Shown here: one piece after another, positions 41,384 to 50,999 of the stretch
How the letters are laid out: every line of letters begins with the position of its first letter
Position numbering within the stretch: the first letter of the stretch is position 1
NCBI RefSeq assembly: GCF_019320115.1
Contig: NC_089598.1
Coordinates: 24,333,585 to 24,397,584, forward strand
Direction of reading: 5' to 3'
DNA from: Miscanthus floridulus
Lineage: Eukaryota > Streptophyta > Magnoliopsida > Poales > Poaceae
DNA length: 64,000 bases
Notes under the pieces: generated by a model
Told to the model about the DNA's origin: nothing
Database searches by the model: none
The model's input: the letters and a program-made list of their open reading frames with translations, nothing else
Translations under genes and position numbers: made by a program

Positions 41384-44300
41384 TTATCCGATATGGACCT
41401 CCCAATTAGGAGACCACTTTCCAAACTTCGAACTTTTAGTCCCAATCGGTAAAATCAATTTCCAGACCAGATCTCCATCGGCAAATTCTTTTACTTTCAC
41501 CTTCTTATCATACCATCTAGCTACTCTTTTCTTATTTTCTTCGATACTAACTAAAGCCCTTAACCGATGACCCGCCACATCTTCCAACTCATCCTTCATA
41601 AGAGTATTATAATCATCGGCTGTCAGCTGATTTTGAGAACGTATTCGTCTAGAGCCAACCTTAATTTCCCAAGGCAATACGGTATCGTGTCCATATACCA
41701 ACTGATAAGGCGTTACTTTGGTTGCACCATGACATGACATCCGATATGACCACAAGGCTTCATTTAATACTGTATGCCACCTCCTAGGATTTTCTTCAAT
41801 TTTGCGCTTAATGAGTTTGATGATCTCTTTGTTAGAAGCCTCAGCTTGACCATTAGCTTGAGCATAATATGGAGAAGAATTTAAAATTTTAATTCCCATA
41901 CCTACAGCAAACTCATCAAATTCTCCTGATGTAAACATAGTGCCCTGATCGGTAGTGATAGTCTGAGGAATACCAAATCGGTAAACAATATGCTCTTTCA
42001 CAAAATCAATCATATTGACCGATGTCACCTTTTTTAAAGAAATTGCCTCAACCCACTTTGTGAAATAATCGGTAGCAACCAGAATAAATTTATGTCCTTT
42101 ACTCGATGGCGGATAAATCTGACCAATGAGATCAATAGCCCATCCCCGGAACGGCCATGGTTTGATTATAGGATTCATAGCTGATGCAGGCGCTCTTTGA
42201 ATATTACCAAACTTTTGACACCCCTGGCATCCTTTAAAATATTTAAAACAATCTTCAAGAATAGTCGGCCAATAGTACCCATTCCTTCTGATCATCCATT
42301 TCATCTTGAAAGCCGATTGATGTGCCCCACATACTCCTTCATGAATTTCACCCATCAAGCTTTTCGATTCATCATTGCTAACACATCTAAGTAAAACTCC
42401 ATCTATAGTTCGATAATATAATTCATCATCGAGGAGCACATATTTGGTAGCTTGGAACCTTATACGTCTCTCAACCTTTCTATATGGATCCTTTAAATAA
42501 TCGACAATCTTTTTCCTCCAGTCATCGGTATCAACTGCCGATGTTAGCACTTCCTGAATAGGCTGATACCCGGAAGCATGCTGAGCTAGTCGATTAGCTT
42601 CCTCATTATGCAATCGAGAGATATGTTCAAGACGAAAATCTCTAAATCCTTTCAACAATTGCAAACATCTTTCATAATACGAAATCAAAGCTTCACTTCG
42701 GCATTCATAAATTCCAGCCAATTGATTTATAACTAGCATAGAATCACCAAAGACTTCAACAACATCGGCACGTATCTCCTTCAGCAATTCTAACCCTTTT
42801 ATCAAGGCTTGGTATTCAGCTTGATTGTTTGTCGCTGTAGCAACAATCGGCAATGAAAACTCATACTTCCTTCCTTGAGGTGAAATTAACACAATGCCGA
42901 TACCTGCTCCTTCACCACATGTGGACCCATCGAAGAAAAGTGTCCAGGGAGCAATCCCCAGAGAGTCCACTATATTACAATGCTGAGTGACAAAATCAGC
43001 CATCACTTGCCCTTTAACTGCCTTAGTTGATTCGTAACGTAGTTCAAATTCCGATAATGCTAAAATCCATTTGCCGATTCTACCACTTAATATCGGCATC
43101 GACAACATATACTTAACCACATCGTCTTTGCATATGACTGTACATTCGGCAGATAACAAATAATGCCTTAATTTGACACAAGAAAAGTATAAACACAGAC
43201 ACAATTTTTCGATGGCCGAATACCTCGTCTCAGCATCCACTAATCTTCTGCTCAAATAATAAATAACACGTTCTTTCCCTTCAAATTCTTGAATAAGAGC
43301 TGAACCGATAACTGTATCATCAGTTGACAAATATAACCTGAAAGGCTTCCCATGTTGAGGTGGAACTAGCACTGGAGGATTTGATAAATATTTCTTAATT
43401 TCATCAAGGGCTAATTGCTGTTCAACTCCCCATACAAATTCCTGATCAGCTTTCAATTTAAGTAGTGGGCTGAAAGCCTTGATCTTACCCGACAGATTAG
43501 ATATGAATCTTCTAATGAAATTAATCTTACCGATCAAAGATTGCAATTCAGTCTTATTGGCAGGAGCAATCACCTTGTTAATTGCATCAATAGACTTCCT
43601 ACTGATTTCAATACCCCGCTGATGCACCATAAAACCCAAGAATTGTCCTGCCGATACACCAAATGCACATTTATTAGGATTCATCTTCAATCCATGCTTC
43701 CTTGTGCACTCCAATATCTTTCGCAGATCGGCTAAATGTGCTGTGATATCTCCAGACTTAATCACTACATCATCAATGTAGATCTCCACTAATGTGCCGA
43801 TGTATTCATGAAAAATAAAGTTCATAGCTCTTTGATAAGTAGCACCGGCATTTTTCAAACCAAACGTCATGACTATCCACTCGAACAACCCCACATGACC
43901 TGGACATCTGAAAGCCGTCTTGGGAATATCTTCCTCAGCCATGAATATTTGATTGTAACCTGCATTTCCATCCATGAAACTGATAATTTGATGTCCAGCC
44001 GCAGCATCAATCAACAAATCAGCAATCGGCATTGGATAGCCATCCATCTGTGTGGCTTTGTTGAGATTCCTGAAATCAATACAGACACGAAGTTTTCCAT
44101 TTTTCTTATAAACAGGAACCACATTAGAGATCCACTCTGCGTATCGACATTGCCGAATAAACTTTGCTTCAATTAATTTAGTTATCTCGGCCTTAATGTC
44201 GGGAAGTACATTAGGGTTACATCGGCGCGCTGGCTGCTGATGTGGCCGAAATCCAGATTTGATAGGTAACCGATGTTCAACTATCGATCGGTCTAATCCA

Positions 44301-44500
44301 GGCATCTCAGTATAATCCCAAGCGAAACAATCTTTATATTCTTTTAACAAATCTGTTATTCGCTGCTTACACTTGGAATCTAACTTAGCACTAATAAAAG
44401 TAGGTCTTGACCTATCACCATCACCAATATCTACTTCTACTAAGTCATCTGCCGATGTGAACCCTTGACCTAATTTTCCATCATCGGCAAACCTATCCAT
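41384..44500 (-). CDS. Element C pol: RT, RNase H, archaeal-type RNase H, integrase
   Basis: 1038 codons. RT: VYKKNGKLRVCIDFRNLN, FGLKNAGATYQRAM and the catalytic YIDD at residues 241-244. RNase H follows (LYLSTDDTVIGSALIQ). A second, archaeal-type RNase H (about residues 525-650: FFDGSTCGEGAGIGIVL, TNNQAEYQALIKGLELL) is typical of Tat elements. Integrase has the H2C2 finger (CGAHQS...CQGCQKF) and the core Asp-Asp-Glu region (IDLIGQIYPP, TTDQGTMF, ANGQAEASNKEI). The ATG overlaps the gag stop codon (TAATG). A one-base deletion at about 41405 replaces the usual last 35 or so residues by VHIG and a stop; homologous sequence continues in another frame to about 41295. Confidence 0.93.
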   Translation of the reverse strand: MDRFADDGKLGQGFTSADDLVEVDIGDGDRSRPTFISAKLDSKCKQRITDLLKEYKDCFAWDYTEMPGLDRSIVEHRLPIKSGFRPHQQPARRCNPNVLPDIKAEITKLIEAKFIRQCRYAEWISNVVPVYKKNGKLRVCIDFRNLNKATQMDGYPMPIADLLIDAAAGHQIISFMDGNAGYNQIFMAEEDIPKTAFRCPGHVGLFEWIVMTFGLKNAGATYQRAMNFIFHEYIGTLVEIYIDDVVIKSGDITAHLADLRKILECTRKHGLKMNPNKCAFGVSAGQFLGFMVHQRGIEISRKSIDAINKVIAPANKTELQSLIGKINFIRRFISNLSGKIKAFSPLLKLKADQEFVWGVEQQLALDEIKKYLSNPPVLVPPQHGKPFRLYLSTDDTVIGSALIQEFEGKERVIYYLSRRLVDAETRYSAIEKLCLCLYFSCVKLRHYLLSAECTVICKDDVVKYMLSMPILSGRIGKWILALSEFELRYESTKAVKGQVMADFVTQHCNIVDSLGIAPWTLFFDGSTCGEGAGIGIVLISPQGRKYEFSLPIVATATNNQAEYQALIKGLELLKEIRADVVEVFGDSMLVINQLAGIYECRSEALISYYERCLQLLKGFRDFRLEHISRLHNEEANRLAQHASGYQPIQEVLTSAVDTDDWRKKIVDYLKDPYRKVERRIRFQATKYVLLDDELYYRTIDGVLLRCVSNDESKSLMGEIHEGVCGAHQSAFKMKWMIRRNGYYWPTILEDCFKYFKGCQGCQKFGNIQRAPASAMNPIIKPWPFRGWAIDLIGQIYPPSSKGHKFILVATDYFTKWVEAISLKKVTSVNMIDFVKEHIVYRFGIPQTITTDQGTMFTSGEFDEFAVGMGIKILNSSPYYAQANGQAEASNKEIIKLIKRKIEENPRRWHTVLNEALWSYRMSCHGATKVTPYQLVYGHDTVLPWEIKVGSRRIRSQNQLTADDYNTLMKDELEDVAGHRLRALVSIEENKKRVARWYDKKVKVKEFADGDLVWKLILPIGTKSSKFGKWSPNWEVHIG

Positions 44501-44502
44501 TA
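44498..44502 (-). promoter_or_regulatory. TAATG stop/start overlap between gag-protease and pol
   Basis: On the minus strand the gag-protease frame ends TAA and the pol ATG shares its last A. The two frames therefore touch without a spacer. Pol could be made by reinitiation, or by frameshifting further upstream. Confidence 0.7.
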
Positions 44503-47500
44503 AAACTCCTCTTCAGAACCGACTGCTTGGATCGGTGGAATTTCATAATCAGCAACTCTAAGGAACTCTTTTTCCCAAGCTTCTCCTGATATGCATTTAG
44601 TTCGCTCATAAGTATCTGATTCTGCCGATGCGATGATATAAGAAGAATCACCAGGGACGACCTCAATCTTATCCCCAATCCACTGTACGAGGCATTGATG
44701 CATTGTAGAAGGAACACAACAATTAGCATGAATCCAATCCCTCCCTAGAAGCAGATTATATGCACCCTTGCCGTTGATAACAAAGAACGTCGTTGGCAAG
44801 GTTTTGCTGCCGATGGTCAATTCAACGCACACTGCCCCTTTAGCCGGTGACACATTGCCTTCAAAATCTTTCAACATCATATCGGTTTTGGTCAAGTCTT
44901 GATCTCCCTTACCAAGTTTCCGATACATCACGTAAGGCATAATATTAATCGCAGCCCCTCCATCAATAAGTACCTTAGACACAGGCTGCCCATCAACTCT
45001 GCCCTTCACAAATAAAGCCTTAAGATGCTGTCTCTCGTCATCGGTAGGTTTCTCAAAAACAGCCATCATTGGATCTAGTGTTAACTGAGCTACTTGATCA
45101 GAGAGAACAACTTCTTCCTCATTATCAGATAGTGCCAAAAACTCCATCGGCAACATGAATACCATATTAACATCTGCCGATGGACCCTTATTTTTGTGTT
45201 TTACCTGCCACTGCTGATGACCGAGCCTTTCATTGGAGGAATTTTCCTCTTGGTATAAATCCTCCTGACGCTCACGTTGCATCCTCCTTCTCTGCGTCTT
45301 TGTCAGACCCTCTGGGCACCATCGAGGAAACTTGGTTTTCCAAACCGGCTGATAACAAGTCCTAGTTGATTCTACACGACGTATATTAGGGTCCCTGTAG
45401 AATATTTCCTCATCGGGAACTCTTGCGTTTGCCATCTCCTCAAGCTCCTCTTGATTCCTTGGAAAATATCCAGCGCGTTTACCAAGCCTCTCATGTACAC
45501 TAAGTCTGCCCCCCAGCCGATCATGCACTGATGCTCTGCCTCTGATCGGCTCATTGATAGACAAACCCTGATTACCATGTTGAAACCTTCTTTCTGAGCG
45601 ATTGACTCCGTAATAACCATTACACTCAGGGCAATTTTCAACAGTTGGCAATTTAATACCTTCTTCCCAGCAATGGATGAAAAACGGACATCTCCAATGA
45701 TCTTTATGTCGATTCCATTCTTCCTGACGTCTCACTTCTTGCTGTTGTCGATATCGGTCATTACGTTGACGCCAACCCTCCTGCTGCCTTCGATGAGTAA
45801 TTACAATGCCAGGTCTAGGAGGATTTTTGGAACTACTGCTTTCTCCTAGCAAACCCTTACTTTTTGCATCATCGGTAGTTATCCGATGTTGGGGGTCCAC
45901 TGACGCGTTTTTCTCAGCAGCCTCTGACGTTAATACCTTGGTCTTTCCTTTGGCATCCAACATATTTGCTGGAAAAGGGTGTTGATCAATTTTCATCGGC
46001 TTCTGGGCCTTGGAAGTACCAAACTTAATTCTCCCAGATTCAATAGCCGATTGTAACTGTTGCCTGAATACCTTGCACTCATTTGTACTGTGTGAAGTTG
46101 CATTGTGCCATTTGCAGTACAAGATCTTCTTCAACTCTTCTGCCGATGGGATCACATGATTAGGTGACAGCTTAATTTGGCCCTCTTGAAGCAGAAGATC
46201 AAATATTTTATCGGCCTTGGTGATATCAAAGGTAAACTTTTCTGGCTCTTTTTGACCAAAGGGACATGATATCGGCTTTTTATTCTTAACCCACTCAGCT
46301 AAGCCGATAACTGGTTCTTCATCAGAGTCAGAATCTCCTACTTCTTCAACAAATGATACCTTTTTACTCCAATTCTTTTTAGGTTCAAAAATCCTAGTAT
46401 CTTGATCAGAGATCCTTTGCACAAGATGACTGAGGCTTTCAAACTCCTGAGAAGCATATCTGTCTTTAAGATGTGGCAATAACCCTTGGAAAGCCAGATC
46501 GGCAAGCTGCCGATCATCCAGCACCAGGCTGTAGCACTTATTTTTTACATCTCGTAGCCTTTGTACAAAGCTTTCTACCGATTCATCATTACGCTGTCTC
46601 AATTTTACTAAATCGGTAAGCTTCTTTTCATGGATTCCAGCAAAGAAATACTTATGGAATTGTTTTTCTAGATCAACCCAAGTAATAATAGAATTTGGTG
46701 GTAATGAAATGAACCATGTAAATGCTGATCCAGACAAAGATGATGAAAATAATCGAACTCTTAATTCATCTCTGTTAGCTGCCTCTCCACATTGAATAAT
46801 GAAGCGATTGACATGTTCCATTGTTGATGTATCATCTTGCCCAGAGAATTTAGTGAAATCCGGTACCTTGTACCGATTTGGGAGAGGAATTAAATCGTAT
46901 GCAGGAGGGTATGGAGTCCGGTAAGAATAAGTATTGACCTTGGGCTTTATCCCAAACTGATCCTTCATAATTTCTGCTATCTTATCGGCCCAAAAAGCAT
47001 CAGCCTCCTGCTGACGAACTGGCTGAATTTCTACCGGAGGTGCCTGCTGACATCCCTCCACATATCTTTGTGGCCCACGATCTCCAGCAATCGGCATATT
47101 TGCCGTTACTTGTGGTCCATTAGCCTGTTGGAAAGGATTCATCGGCTGGGCTGCCGATGCTTGATTCTGGAAACCAGCTTGCATATGACCTTGTTGAATC
47201 CCTGCAACCGATGGCTGGTAATTTGCTGATATTGTTGGATAATTATAACCGGTTTGAGGCATGAACTGAACCCCAGTTTGACTCATAGCAGGGGCTTTCT
47301 GCTGCATCGGCAGTAAGCTCGCCGATGGACTTGAATTGAATGTTTGAACCATAGGCATCTGGAAACCTCCTAGAGTTGGTTGCACCGAAGTAGCTGCGGC
47401 ATATTGAGGCACTTGAGCCATCGGCGAAACGGCCGATGGTATAGGCGCTCTTCCTACTGCATCAAACCCTTGAGGTAATCTAGGATTGAAAGCAGATGAC

Positions 47501-48096
47501 TCCGGAGGCATGCCATATCCCCACCAATTAGTAGGAATCTGGCTATTCTGAGACACAGGGCCTGACATAGCTGATGCCGATAGATCTGTATTAAGCTGAA
47601 TTCGCCCTCCTGGTAGTACCTGATCTGATCGTATCGGTGTAGATTGAATATTAGGTGAGCCTGCTGATACTGGAGGGGAAGTAACTTCTGTACCCACAAC
47701 GGCCGAAGGAGCCGATAGAGTTTTGACAGATGTCGGCTCTGGTTGATGATAGGCAGGCCCGACGTAATGTGGTGCCACTTGTCCCTCTTTGAGAGTTCGA
47801 ACCACAGCATTATGAACAGTATTGGACAGCACATTGGAATGATTAATCAAAGCATGATTTACTGCAGAATTAACCATCTCTTGAAGTTTACCAGGATTGG
47901 AGTCAAAGGTAACCTGCCGAGGCAACGGCAAATCTTGCTTCTGGATGACTTGTCCACTCTTGTTCAAGCTAAACGATCTCAGACAAAGCTGCTTGTATTC
48001 TTCTACAGCCTTTTCCATAGCCTGCCTCTGTTCTTCCTTGAGATCTTCTTCTGATACTGCGATAATGTTCCCTGAATCGATCTCGGGATTGAACAT
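44500..48096 (-). CDS. Element C gag-protease
   Basis: ATG at 48096 (MFNPEIDSGN), 1198 residues, uninterrupted. An upstream extension of the frame runs into the primer site and LTR and is not used. Order: helical N-terminus, long Pro/Gln/Met-rich region, capsid core (WADKIAEIMKDQF, DFTKFSGQDDTSTMEHVNRF, FAGIHEKKLTDLVKLRQ), a C/H-rich knuckle CKWHNATSHSTNEC, an Arg-rich region, and a C-terminal protease (KVLIDGGAAINIMPYVM, YNLLLGRDWIH) at about residues 980-1120. Having protease in the gag frame and the rest of pol in another frame is an uncommon split. Confidence 0.93.
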   Translation of the reverse strand: MFNPEIDSGNIIAVSEEDLKEEQRQAMEKAVEEYKQLCLRSFSLNKSGQVIQKQDLPLPRQVTFDSNPGKLQEMVNSAVNHALINHSNVLSNTVHNAVVRTLKEGQVAPHYVGPAYHQPEPTSVKTLSAPSAVVGTEVTSPPVSAGSPNIQSTPIRSDQVLPGGRIQLNTDLSASAMSGPVSQNSQIPTNWWGYGMPPESSAFNPRLPQGFDAVGRAPIPSAVSPMAQVPQYAAATSVQPTLGGFQMPMVQTFNSSPSASLLPMQQKAPAMSQTGVQFMPQTGYNYPTISANYQPSVAGIQQGHMQAGFQNQASAAQPMNPFQQANGPQVTANMPIAGDRGPQRYVEGCQQAPPVEIQPVRQQEADAFWADKIAEIMKDQFGIKPKVNTYSYRTPYPPAYDLIPLPNRYKVPDFTKFSGQDDTSTMEHVNRFIIQCGEAANRDELRVRLFSSSLSGSAFTWFISLPPNSIITWVDLEKQFHKYFFAGIHEKKLTDLVKLRQRNDESVESFVQRLRDVKNKCYSLVLDDRQLADLAFQGLLPHLKDRYASQEFESLSHLVQRISDQDTRIFEPKKNWSKKVSFVEEVGDSDSDEEPVIGLAEWVKNKKPISCPFGQKEPEKFTFDITKADKIFDLLLQEGQIKLSPNHVIPSAEELKKILYCKWHNATSHSTNECKVFRQQLQSAIESGRIKFGTSKAQKPMKIDQHPFPANMLDAKGKTKVLTSEAAEKNASVDPQHRITTDDAKSKGLLGESSSSKNPPRPGIVITHRRQQEGWRQRNDRYRQQQEVRRQEEWNRHKDHWRCPFFIHCWEEGIKLPTVENCPECNGYYGVNRSERRFQHGNQGLSINEPIRGRASVHDRLGGRLSVHERLGKRAGYFPRNQEELEEMANARVPDEEIFYRDPNIRRVESTRTCYQPVWKTKFPRWCPEGLTKTQRRRMQRERQEDLYQEENSSNERLGHQQWQVKHKNKGPSADVNMVFMLPMEFLALSDNEEEVVLSDQVAQLTLDPMMAVFEKPTDDERQHLKALFVKGRVDGQPVSKVLIDGGAAINIMPYVMYRKLGKGDQDLTKTDMMLKDFEGNVSPAKGAVCVELTIGSKTLPTTFFVINGKGAYNLLLGRDWIHANCCVPSTMHQCLVQWIGDKIEVVPGDSSYIIASAESDTYERTKCISGEAWEKEFLRVADYEIPPIQAVGSEEEF

Positions 48097-48108
48097 ATTG
48101 ATTAATTT

Positions 48109-48126
48109 GTCCCACCGGGCGTGCCA
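48109..48126 (-). promoter_or_regulatory. Element C primer binding site
   Basis: The minus strand reads TGGCACGCCCGGTGGGAC, seven bases inside the 5' LTR. It has the TGG start and GC-rich form of Tat-type primer sites. The matching tRNA cannot be named with certainty. Confidence 0.6.
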
Positions 48127-48133
48127 AAAGATG

Positions 48134-48951
48134 TGTTGATGCAAAAGTGGATCTGCAAACACAAAGGGCTAATACCCGAATCGATATCCCAAAGCGTGCC
48201 AGTCGATTTGACCTGCTAATCGACAAGGATGAAGATACGAACACTTTGGTCCTGACAACAGCGATACGCCCGGAAGTCACGGCCAAGAGGTGCTCATGCG
48301 GAACTCGAGAATCGCCGAAGGTCGCACTGAAGCGATGCAGCTCGCCGAATCAATGAGAACTCGTAAAAAAGGAAGAATATGCAAATTGACGAAGTCGCCG
48401 AAAAGTAAGTAGATGCAAATAGGAGTAAAAATTGGTTTTGATATTGATTGATTCTTTTATTACATTGCCCCTTACTCCATATTTATACCCTGATCTAAAG
48501 AGACACAACCAAACACAACTAGGACACCAGTCCCATATCTAAGGAAACATGTGACTCTTACATGAATCATACTCTAACTAATATAGAAAAGGAAATCAAC
48601 TCCTATCTATTTCCCTGTCCGCCTCAATTACGATGGAAATCTCACCGTCCTCCTTCCCATCAGCATACTCCCTATTTCATCGGCAGTAGTCTTCAAGTCT
48701 TCCTTCATCAGCATACTCCCTGTTTCATCGGCAGTAGTCTTCAAGCCTCCCTTCATCGGCATCGACAACAACACCTCCAACCTCATCGGCAACGCCCGAG
48801 TCCAAATCAACCTTTCCATCGACCATCACCAGCTATCGGCAACCATCTATACAAGCTGGCTTTCATCGGCTATCAAAGTATTCAATAACTTTCCCCTTGC
48901 CGATTAGTCCACTCCGATTATTTTGACACGTGCAAAAAAACGGTGTCAACA
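48134..48951 (-). repeat. Element C 5' LTR
   Basis: 818 bp, the transcribing LTR of element C by position, with a minus-strand TATA box at 48479-48488. Nearly identical to 36616-37433. The AGGCG duplication follows at 48952-48956, and element B RNase H resumes directly after. Confidence 0.95.
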
Positions 48952-48956
48952 AGGCG

Positions 48957-50629
48957 GTACGGCACTGGCACCCGTATCTCTGGGGGCGACGCTTCATCGT
49001 CAAGACCGACCACTACAGTCTGAAGTACCTTCTCGATCAACGCCTCGCCACGATCCCTCGGCACCACTGGGTCGGCAAGCTCCTGGGCTTCGATTTCTCG
49101 GTGGAGTACCGGTCGAGCGCCATGAACGTCGGCGTCGATGCCCTCTCCCATCGCGACAATGACGATAGGGAGGTGATGGCTATTTCGGCGCCCCGCTTTG
49201 ACTTCATCGAGCGCCTCCGCCACGCCCAAGCCACTGAACCGGCCCTGGTCGCCATCCACGATGAGGTCCGGGCTAGCACCCGCACCGCTCCGTGGGCACT
49301 AGTGGACGGCATGGTCACCTTCGACGGCCGCCTGTACATTCCCCCGGCGTTGCCGCCGCTGCAGGAGATCTTGGCCGCGGTCCACAATGACGGCCATGAG
49401 GGCATCCACCGTACCCTCCATAGGCTCCGGCGGGATTTTCATTTTCCCACCATGCGTCGTTTGGTGCAGGATTTCATGAAGGCCTACGTCACCTGTTAGT
49501 AGTACAAGTCCGACCACCTCAGGCCGGCCAGTTTGCTGCAGCCACTGCCGGTTCCGTCTGCTGTGTGGGCTGACATCGGCATCGACTTCATCGAGGCGCT
49601 GCCCAAGGTGCAAGGCAAGATGGTCATCCTCTCCGTCATGGATCGCTTCAGCAAGTACTGCCATTTCATCCCCCTGGCGCACCCCTACACCGCCGAGTCC
49701 GTCGCTCACGCCTTCTTCGCCGACATCATTCGCCTCCATGGCGTTCTGCAGTCCATCGTCTCAGACCGCGATCTAGTGTTCACCTCGTCATTCTGGCAGG
49801 AGCTCATGCGGCTCACTAGGACGAAGCTCTACATGTTGTCCGCCTTTCACCCGTAGACGGACGGCCAGACCGAGGCCGCCAACCGGGTCTTCGTCATGTA
49901 CTTGCGCTGCTTCACCGACGACCGTCCCCGGTAGTGGCTCCATTGGCTGCCATGGGCGGAGTACACCTACAACACCGCCTATCAGTCATCGCTCCGCAAA
50001 ACTCCGTTTCGTGTAGTCTATGGCCGGGACCCCCCGACCATCCGCTCCTATGAGCCCGGTGAGACCCGCGTCGCAGCGGTCACCCAGGAGATGGAGGAGC
50101 GCGCTGCCTTCCTCGACGACATCTGCTATCGCCTTGAACAGGCACAGGCGGTCCAGAAGCACGTCTACGACCAGCACCATAGGCCGGTGTCCTTCTAGGT
50201 CAGCGATTGGGCTCTTCTTCGCCTTCGACAGCAGGCAGCAGCATCCCTCCCACGCTCGACAACAGGGAAGCTCAAGCCGCGATACGTTGGGCCGTACCAG
50301 GTGGCGGAGCTCATCAACGAGGTGGCTGTGCGGCTACAGCTTCCTCCCGGCGCTCATCTTCATGATGTGTTCCACGTCGGCGTCCTCAAGAAGTTTGTCG
50401 GTACCCCGCTGGTCGTTCCACCGCTGCTGCCTCCGCTCCTGCACGGTGCTGTGGTGCCTGCACCTGCCCGGGTGACTCGAGGTCGGCTGGCCCGGGGAGT
50501 GCGCCAGGTGCTCGTTGAATGGCAGGGAGAACCACCTGCTTCGGCTACATGGGAGGATCTGGACGACCTCCGTGCTCAGTTCCCTTCCTTTCAGCTCGAG
50601 GGCGAGCTGGACTTCGAGGCGGGGAGAGA
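48957..50629 (+). pseudogene. Element B RNase H end, integrase and chromodomain
   Basis: RNase H resumes with RHWHPYLWGRRFIVKTDHYS. The integrase zinc region (HNDGHEGIHRTLHRL) is followed by two consecutive TAG codons (49497-49502). The catalytic core reads IDFIEALPKVQGKMVILSVM and SIVSDRDLVFTSSFW. Further TAGs at 49854-49856, 49932-49934 and 50196-50198 sit at Gln positions of the family. The C-terminal chromodomain block LVEWQGEPPASATWEDLDDL (about 50509-50570) marks a chromovirus. The purine tract AGGCGGGGAGAGA (50617-50629) precedes the 3' LTR. Confidence 0.9.
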
Positions 50630-50994
50630 TGTCATGTGCGAACGCACATATGCTAGGCGCGGGCACGCCCGCGACGTGCACCGTGCGGCTGAGCGCGCTG
50701 AGCGCGCTGGGCAGGCGCTGCATGGGTTAGCCTCTAGTGGCTAAAGATAGAAACTTAGATTAGTAAGTTGTTTTGAAAATTCCTAGAATCAAGGAGAGCC
50801 TTCTCCGTTTCGGTTGGGCCATTGGCCATATATGCTTGTAATCGCTTGACAATGAGAAAAGCAAGAATTATATCCCTAATCTCTCTCTCTGTTAAGCCTA
50901 CGGTGGAGGGGGATAACCTCACCGGAGAAGACGGCCGACAGCTACGAACTGCGTAGCCGCGGTCCGACCAGTCGGGGGTTCGACGCCCTTGACA
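50630..50994 (+). repeat. Element B 3' LTR
   Basis: 365 bp, starting TGTCATGTGCGAACGC and ending CGCCCTTGACA, followed by the GCAAA duplication. It has a doubled 9-bp GCTGAGCGC unit relative to the 5' LTR and seven G-to-A changes, one C-to-T and one A/G difference. Confidence 0.95.
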
Positions 50995-50999
50995 GCAAA

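Larger units (their letters stand above)
36616..48951 (-). mobile_element. Element C: young Tat-lineage gypsy retrotransposon with antisense gene
   Basis: A perfect AGGCG target duplication (36611-36615 and 48952-48956) flanks 818-bp LTRs with TGTTGA...TCAACA ends that differ at only three visible sites. On the minus strand: primer binding site, gag-protease frame, RT-RNaseH-aRNaseH-integrase frame, then a plus-strand six-exon gene, polypurine tract and 3' LTR. Two RNase H domains and an extra gene between pol and the 3' LTR are hallmarks of the plant Tat lineage. It is complete except for one single-base frameshift near the pol end. Confidence 0.95.
33585..50994 (+). mobile_element. Element B: chromodomain Ty3/gypsy retrotransposon (outer)
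   Basis: A perfect 5-bp target duplication GCAAA (33580-33584 and 50995-50999) flanks two LTRs of 356 and 365 bp. Internal order on the plus strand is gag, protease, RT, RNase H, integrase, chromodomain, then polypurine tract. Element C is inserted in the RNase H region (36616-48951). Without it element B is about 5.07 kb, the size of a compact chromovirus. Seven premature TAG codons and one frameshift make it inactive. Codon usage is strongly GC-rich, unlike the inserted element. Confidence 0.95.

Noticed and set aside
48097..48162. N-terminal extension of element C gag into the LTR
   Set aside because: It would translate the primer binding site and LTR end; the ATG at 48096 is after the primer site.
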